From an uncultured Collinsella sp. (GTDB lineage Bacteria; Actinomycetota; Coriobacteriia; Coriobacteriales; Coriobacteriaceae), in the NCBI GenBank assembly GCA_934654765.1, contig CAKUGX010000023.1, forward strand, positions 1 through 21,328: a stretch of 21,328 bases of DNA. Direction: 5' to 3'. Every line of letters starts with the position of its first letter. Positions within the stretch are counted from its first letter, which is position 1. The notes under the pieces were generated by a model. The model did no database searches and was not told where the DNA came from. It saw nothing but the letters and a program-made list of their open reading frames with translations. The translations under genes and the position numbers were made by a program. Shown here piece after piece: positions 18,040 through 21,328 of the stretch.

Positions 18040-18729
18040 TTGCCCGTCGTCGCCGCTATGACCGTTACCTCACACGCCACGGATGCCATGGTCGCTATCC
18101 CATTTTGGCTCGAGATGTTCGCTGTTGTCGCTGCATCGATCTCGGGCGTGCTGGTTGCGCGCGAGCACAAGCTCGACCTGGTGGGCGCGGTCGCGCTTGC
18201 CGTGGTCTGTGGCCTGGGCGGCGGTCTTTTACGCGACATGACGCTGCAGGTGGGCAACGTCTACATCCTCAACCAGCCGATGGCGCTCCCGCTTTCCATT
18301 GCCACGGCAGCCATCATCTATATTTTCCCGGCAATCGTCGACAAACCCGAAAAACTCATTCCCCTGCTCGACATCATCTCGGTCGGCATCTACGCCGCCA
18401 CCGGAGCAGACAAGGCGCTGGTCTACGGCTTTGCGCCGGCGGTGTGCATCATGATGGGCTTTTTCACCGCGGTGGGCGGCGGCATGCTGCGCGACAGTTT
18501 TATGGGCGTGGTACCGGGCATTTTCCAGCGCACCAACTTCTATGCCATCGCAGCCATCGCCGGCTCGGCGAGCTATGTATGCCTTGTCATGAGCGGCGTC
18601 GTCAGCAACATCACCGCGTTGATCGTATGCGTTGCGGTAACCATGGGGCTGCGCTGGCTATCGCTGCGTTTTGACATCAAAAGCCCCACCGAGGAGGACA
18701 TCGCGCGCTTTTTGCACCGCAGAAAGTAG
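18040..18729 (+). CDS. TRIC/UPF0126-type membrane channel protein
   Basis: 229 residues, almost entirely hydrophobic with about seven predicted membrane spans. It belongs to the UPF0126 / prokaryotic TRIC family, which forms trimeric monovalent cation channels (older annotation: glycine transporter domain). The internal duplication is visible: GLGGGLLRD (58-66) in the first half and AVGGGMLRD (144-152) in the second, each followed by a hydrophobic helix pair. The length is normal. The start is TTG 18040, because AAAAGGA (18026-18032) lies 7 nt upstream; ATG 18058 has no SD. It stands alone on the plus strand, 106 bp before the next gene. Ion specificity is from family knowledge, not visible here. 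Confidence 0.9.
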   Translation: MPVVAAMTVTSHATDAMVAIPFWLEMFAVVAASISGVLVAREHKLDLVGAVALAVVCGLGGGLLRDMTLQVGNVYILNQPMALPLSIATAAIIYIFPAIVDKPEKLIPLLDIISVGIYAATGADKALVYGFAPAVCIMMGFFTAVGGGMLRDSFMGVVPGIFQRTNFYAIAAIAGSASYVCLVMSGVVSNITALIVCVAVTMGLRWLSLRFDIKSPTEEDIARFLHRRK

Positions 18730-18835
18730 ATTGCGCGGGCTCATCCTTCGAAATGCAACCGAGAGGTTCTTTTAGAGCGCCCACGCGTTGGGTACCCTGT
18801 TAGGTGCATATCGAGCATCTGACGAAGGATTCACT

Positions 18836-19981
18836 ATGCCCCACATTCAATTCCCGTCGACCCAGCGCCGTAAAGCGTGGGGCCGCATCACCATCCTATT
18901 CGCACTCATCGCGCTGGCGATCACCGCACTTCCCACGGCGTCGTTCGCCGGCACGGACACCGCAGGCAACGTACTTGCAACCGACAATGACGCCAATCCG
19001 TCCGGCGTCGAAGGTGACCTGTACTGGGCAGGTCAGAGCCTCAACCTGGACGACACCTCCATCGACCGCGATATCATCGCCGCGGGCGATACCCTCTCAA
19101 TTCGCGACTGCACGGTGGGCGGCGCCATTCGTCTTGCGGCGCGCACCATCGACATTGCCAAGACCACGGTTGATGGCAGCGTCACGGTCGTCGGTCAGCA
19201 TGTCGTGCTTAATTCCGACAGCACCGCCAACTGCTTCTATGCGATAGGCGAGACGGTTTCCCTGCGCGGCTCTACCAAGTCGGCAGCGCTTGCGGGCGAC
19301 ACGGTGACCATCGATGGCACCGTCGAGGGCGATGTCGAGGTCTGGGCCGACAAGCTCATTCTGGGCAAGAATGCCCACATCACCGGCACCGTGAACGCGC
19401 ACGTCTCCGAGGACCCCGAGCGCGCCGCGGGAGCCGAGGTTGGCGCCCTCAAGATCGACCGCACCGAGAACGAAGATACTTCCACCGCTAACGATGCCAT
19501 CGGCGGCATCGTCGCCGCAGCGCTCTCGACCTGCTTTGTCGCTCTGCTGCTCGAGCTCGTCTTTCCGCGCGCGACCGCCAGCGCCGCCGGAATGCTCCAC
19601 CAGTGCCCCACACCCCTGTGGGTGAGCGGTCTTCTGGGTACGATTGCCATCGTCCCCGCCGTCCTGCTGCTGATTATCTCAATCGCTGGCCTGCCGCTTG
19701 CCGGGGCCCTCATGTGTGGTGTCATCGGCATCGCGCTGGTGTCGAGTGCCTTTGCAGGGTGCGCGATCGCGCGCATGGTCGGACACAGTCAGAACCGCTA
19801 CGCCATGGCAGCCGTGGGCGGCGTAATCGCAGGCGTGCTTACGGCAATCCCCCTCGTAGGCGGCTTCATCAGCGGCGTGGCCTTTGTCTTCACGCTCGGC
19901 TACGTTATCCAGATCATCTGGCGCAACGCCCACCTCAAGCCGCAGCAGGCGGCCAACACGCCGGGACTCCCCACCGCTTAG
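18836..19981 (+). CDS. Secreted bactofilin-like repeat domain with C-terminal membrane helices
   Basis: 381 residues from ATG 18836 (GAAGGA 6 nt upstream). A signal peptide is clear: RRKAWGR, hydrophobic 18-32, and an ALPTASFAG cleavage site near 38. Residues about 55-190 are short beta-strand repeats with alternating hydrophobics (DRDIIAAGDTLSIRDCTVGGAIRLAARTIDIAKTTVDGSVTVVG, GDTVTIDGTVEGDVEVWADKLILGKNAHITGTV), like the right-handed beta-helix of polymer-forming/bactofilin proteins. Four or five transmembrane spans follow (about 221-244, 263-287, 288-312, 323-361). The repeat domain thus faces outside, unlike cytoplasmic bactofilins. No catalytic motif is visible. A cell-envelope structural or sensing role is inference. 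It ends just before stacked hairpins and a terminator. Confidence 0.85.
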   Translation: MPHIQFPSTQRRKAWGRITILFALIALAITALPTASFAGTDTAGNVLATDNDANPSGVEGDLYWAGQSLNLDDTSIDRDIIAAGDTLSIRDCTVGGAIRLAARTIDIAKTTVDGSVTVVGQHVVLNSDSTANCFYAIGETVSLRGSTKSAALAGDTVTIDGTVEGDVEVWADKLILGKNAHITGTVNAHVSEDPERAAGAEVGALKIDRTENEDTSTANDAIGGIVAAALSTCFVALLLELVFPRATASAAGMLHQCPTPLWVSGLLGTIAIVPAVLLLIISIAGLPLAGALMCGVIGIALVSSAFAGCAIARMVGHSQNRYAMAAVGGVIAGVLTAIPLVGGFISGVAFVFTLGYVIQIIWRNAHLKPQQAANTPGLPTA

Positions 19982-19987
19982 CCGCCA

Positions 19988-20049
19988 ACCACCACAAAGG
20001 GGCCAGGCACCTTTGTGGTGGTGCAAAGGGGCCAGGTTACTTTGCACCA
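19988..20049 (+). repeat. Two overlapping hairpins with a shared CAAAGGGGCCAGG motif
   Basis: CAAAGGGGCCAGG occurs at 19995-20007 and 20024-20036. The first sits in a 13-bp perfect stem (19988-20000 with 20010-20022), the second in a 10-bp perfect stem (20019-20028 with 20040-20049). The loops keep GGCCAGG while stems differ with matching changes. The stems overlap by 4 nt, so they compete. The element lies right after a stop codon, which is typical of REP-like intergenic repeats. Confidence 0.7.
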
Positions 20050-20056
20050 ACAAACG

Positions 20057-20099
20057 AAGCGGGGCACCCGGCCACGTTCGACCGGGTGCCCCGCTTTTT
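20057..20099 (+). terminator. Strong terminator between convergent genes
   Basis: AAGCGGGGCACCCGG (20057-20071) and CCGGGTGCCCCGCTT (20082-20096) form a perfect 15-bp stem with a 10-nt loop, followed by TTT C on the plus strand. On the minus strand the stem is followed by CGTTTGTTGG, so it may serve both converging genes. Confidence 0.88.
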
Positions 20100-20130
20100 C
20101 ATGTCTCGTGTTGATATTCGAGGCGAACAG

Positions 20131-21328
20131 CTACTCCTCAGAACCGTCGTCGCGCTTACGACTACGAATAAGATGCGCCACACCAATGCACAGCACCGCG
20201 CCACCAGCAATCCAAGTAAACGTCACGCCGTTAAGGCCGGTGAGCGGGAGGTTGGAGCCCTTCTTGTCGACGATGGTGAAGCTGAGCTTGCCGGCCCCAG
20301 CCGTTGCGGTGCCGCCCATGACAACATCTTTGCCAGCATCAATGGTGGAAGTATCAAGCTTCACATTCTTACCTGTTTGATCGAACGTACTTTTGATAGT
20401 GAAAGTAACGCCATTTGCTGCAGAGTTATTGTAACCGGGCGCCGGGGTGACCTCTTTAAGGATGTAGGTACCCTCATCAAGGCCGACAACGTTAATCTTG
20501 CCGTTTGCGTCGGTCGTCAGCTCGGCCAGTTTACCATCCGTCGTCTTGGTGCCGTTTGCCATAATAAAGGTGTCGGCAGCATCACCCCGCTCTTGCAGCG
20601 TGAACACAACACCGGCAAGAGGCGGATTGTCAGTCTCTGAACCAACCTTGGTTACATCGATACCATAGGTGTAGTCGTAAGCAGGATGTTTAACCGTGGT
20701 ACCAGTAGCACCGGTACCCTCGGCGTGAGGATTGTTGGAATAGGTCAACGTAACGGTATTCTCCTGGGGTTCACCCACCAAGCTTCCAAACTCCGGCTTA
20801 ATCGCACCATCCTTGCCGTTTACAAAAATCTTTGCAGAATCAAGCTTGGCTTTATACTCAACAGTCACCTTGGTCTCCGCATTAAAGGTGACAGAACCGC
20901 TCGAGCACGTGCACGCCTTGAGGTTCGTAAAGACCACCTTGAGCTCATTGTTCTCGTAAGTTGCATCATAACCCGACGTTACTTCGTCGCCATTGATCTT
21001 TACAATAACTTTAGGTTTATTCGTACCGTCCTCGAGCTCGGCAGACATAGAGTCAGGTAACTCGTCCTTGAACTCGTAATAATACTCATCGTAGGTGTTG
21101 ATGTTGCTCGCAACCGTGCCGGTAAGCTGGTACTCGATAAACTGATCCATGCGGGAATCGGCGGACTTATTGGGGCTCTTAAACACGTCGGTACCAAACG
21201 TGCCGTCCTTGTCATCCTTGACGGCCTTGGTCACGTTGGGGACGCTCTTCTTGGGCTCCGCATTCACATCGGCGCCGCCGACGATGGTGAAAATCGGTGA
21301 GGTGAACGCGTCGTCATTACCATTGGTC
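20131..21328 (-). CDS. SpaA-type LPXTG-anchored surface protein (partial, N-terminus beyond window)
   Basis: About 398 residues of the C-terminal part; the frame stays open to the window edge, so no start is assigned. It looks like a sortase-anchored pilin or adhesin. Around the middle, TYGIDVTKVGSETDNPPLAGVVFTLQERG through GLDEGTYILKEVTPAPGYN is a SpaA/Cna-B-like domain, with the Lys and Glu usual for an intramolecular isopeptide bond. An upstream region with DQFIEYQLTGTV and DELPDSMSAELEDG resembles an isopeptide-forming fimbrial domain. The sorting signal is complete: LPLTG (20236-20250), hydrophobic TFTWIAGGAVLCIGVAHLI, then RSRKRDD. Two close cysteines (ACTCSSG) are unusual for a pilin. 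No sortase gene lies within the window. Confidence 0.9.
   Translation of the reverse strand, partial: TNGNDDAFTSPIFTIVGGADVNAEPKKSVPNVTKAVKDDKDGTFGTDVFKSPNKSADSRMDQFIEYQLTGTVASNINTYDEYYYEFKDELPDSMSAELEDGTNKPKVIVKINGDEVTSGYDATYENNELKVVFTNLKACTCSSGSVTFNAETKVTVEYKAKLDSAKIFVNGKDGAIKPEFGSLVGEPQENTVTLTYSNNPHAEGTGATGTTVKHPAYDYTYGIDVTKVGSETDNPPLAGVVFTLQERGDAADTFIMANGTKTTDGKLAELTTDANGKINVVGLDEGTYILKEVTPAPGYNNSAANGVTFTIKSTFDQTGKNVKLDTSTIDAGKDVVMGGTATAGAGKLSFTIVDKKGSNLPLTGLNGVTFTWIAGGAVLCIGVAHLIRSRKRDDGSEE

Noticed and set aside
17864..18061. A 65-codon plus-strand frame starting in the long palindrome
   Set aside because: No SD, it overlaps the channel gene start, and the palindrome yields a similar peptide on the other strand, so it is probably a by-product of the repeat.

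Overview
The window looks like chromosomal DNA from a high-GC Gram-positive gut bacterium of the class Coriobacteriia, most likely Collinsella or a close relative. This rests on the GC-rich coding style, clean Shine-Dalgarno starts, the unbroken rpsF-ssb-rpsR-rplI-dnaB cluster, a carA whose glutaminase domain carries an unusual insert, and a sortase-anchored (LPLTG) SpaA-type surface protein. The genus is an inference from gene content and was not tested by a search.

Layout. Positions 168-1379 (minus) hold a stand-alone AAA_14/DUF4143 ATPase, visibly less GC-rich than its neighbours, with a palindrome wrapped around its putative -10 box. A gene-free stretch of about 510 bp follows, with two strong RNA-type inverted repeats downstream of carB. 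Positions 1986-6910 (minus) encode both carbamoyl-phosphate synthase subunits (carA then carB in transcription order); a PyrR-type hairpin abuts the carA ribosome binding site. Positions 7117-9874 (minus) hold a half-size ABC exporter followed by an unrecognised single-span membrane protein, closed by a terminator. Positions 10059-13485 (minus) hold purA, purD and an ADP-ribose-pyrophosphatase-like Nudix hydrolase. Positions 13579-16883 (minus) are the replication/ribosomal cluster rpsF-ssb-rpsR-rplI-dnaB (read right to left), with a good promoter and a leader hairpin in front of rpsF.

The right part changes direction. Two tRNA-Ser genes (GGA and CGA) lie on the plus strand, each followed by a terminator. 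Next comes a 130-bp block holding an inverted 20-nt copy of the tRNA-Ser(CGA) 3' part and three perfect hairpins inside an outer inverted repeat, then a separate 69-nt long hairpin. Two plus-strand membrane protein genes follow: a TRIC/UPF0126-type channel and a secreted polymer-repeat protein with transmembrane helices. They end in overlapping GGCCAGG-loop hairpins and a strong terminator. The window closes with the 3' part of a large minus-strand LPXTG surface protein, cut by the window edge.

Most genes are housekeeping: pyrimidine/arginine precursor synthesis, purine synthesis, replication and translation. I see no defence island, CRISPR array or complete mobile element. The less explained signals are non-coding: the PyrR-like carA leader, the ATPase operator, the alternative hairpins before purD, and the structured elements beside the tRNA genes and between carB and the ATPase.
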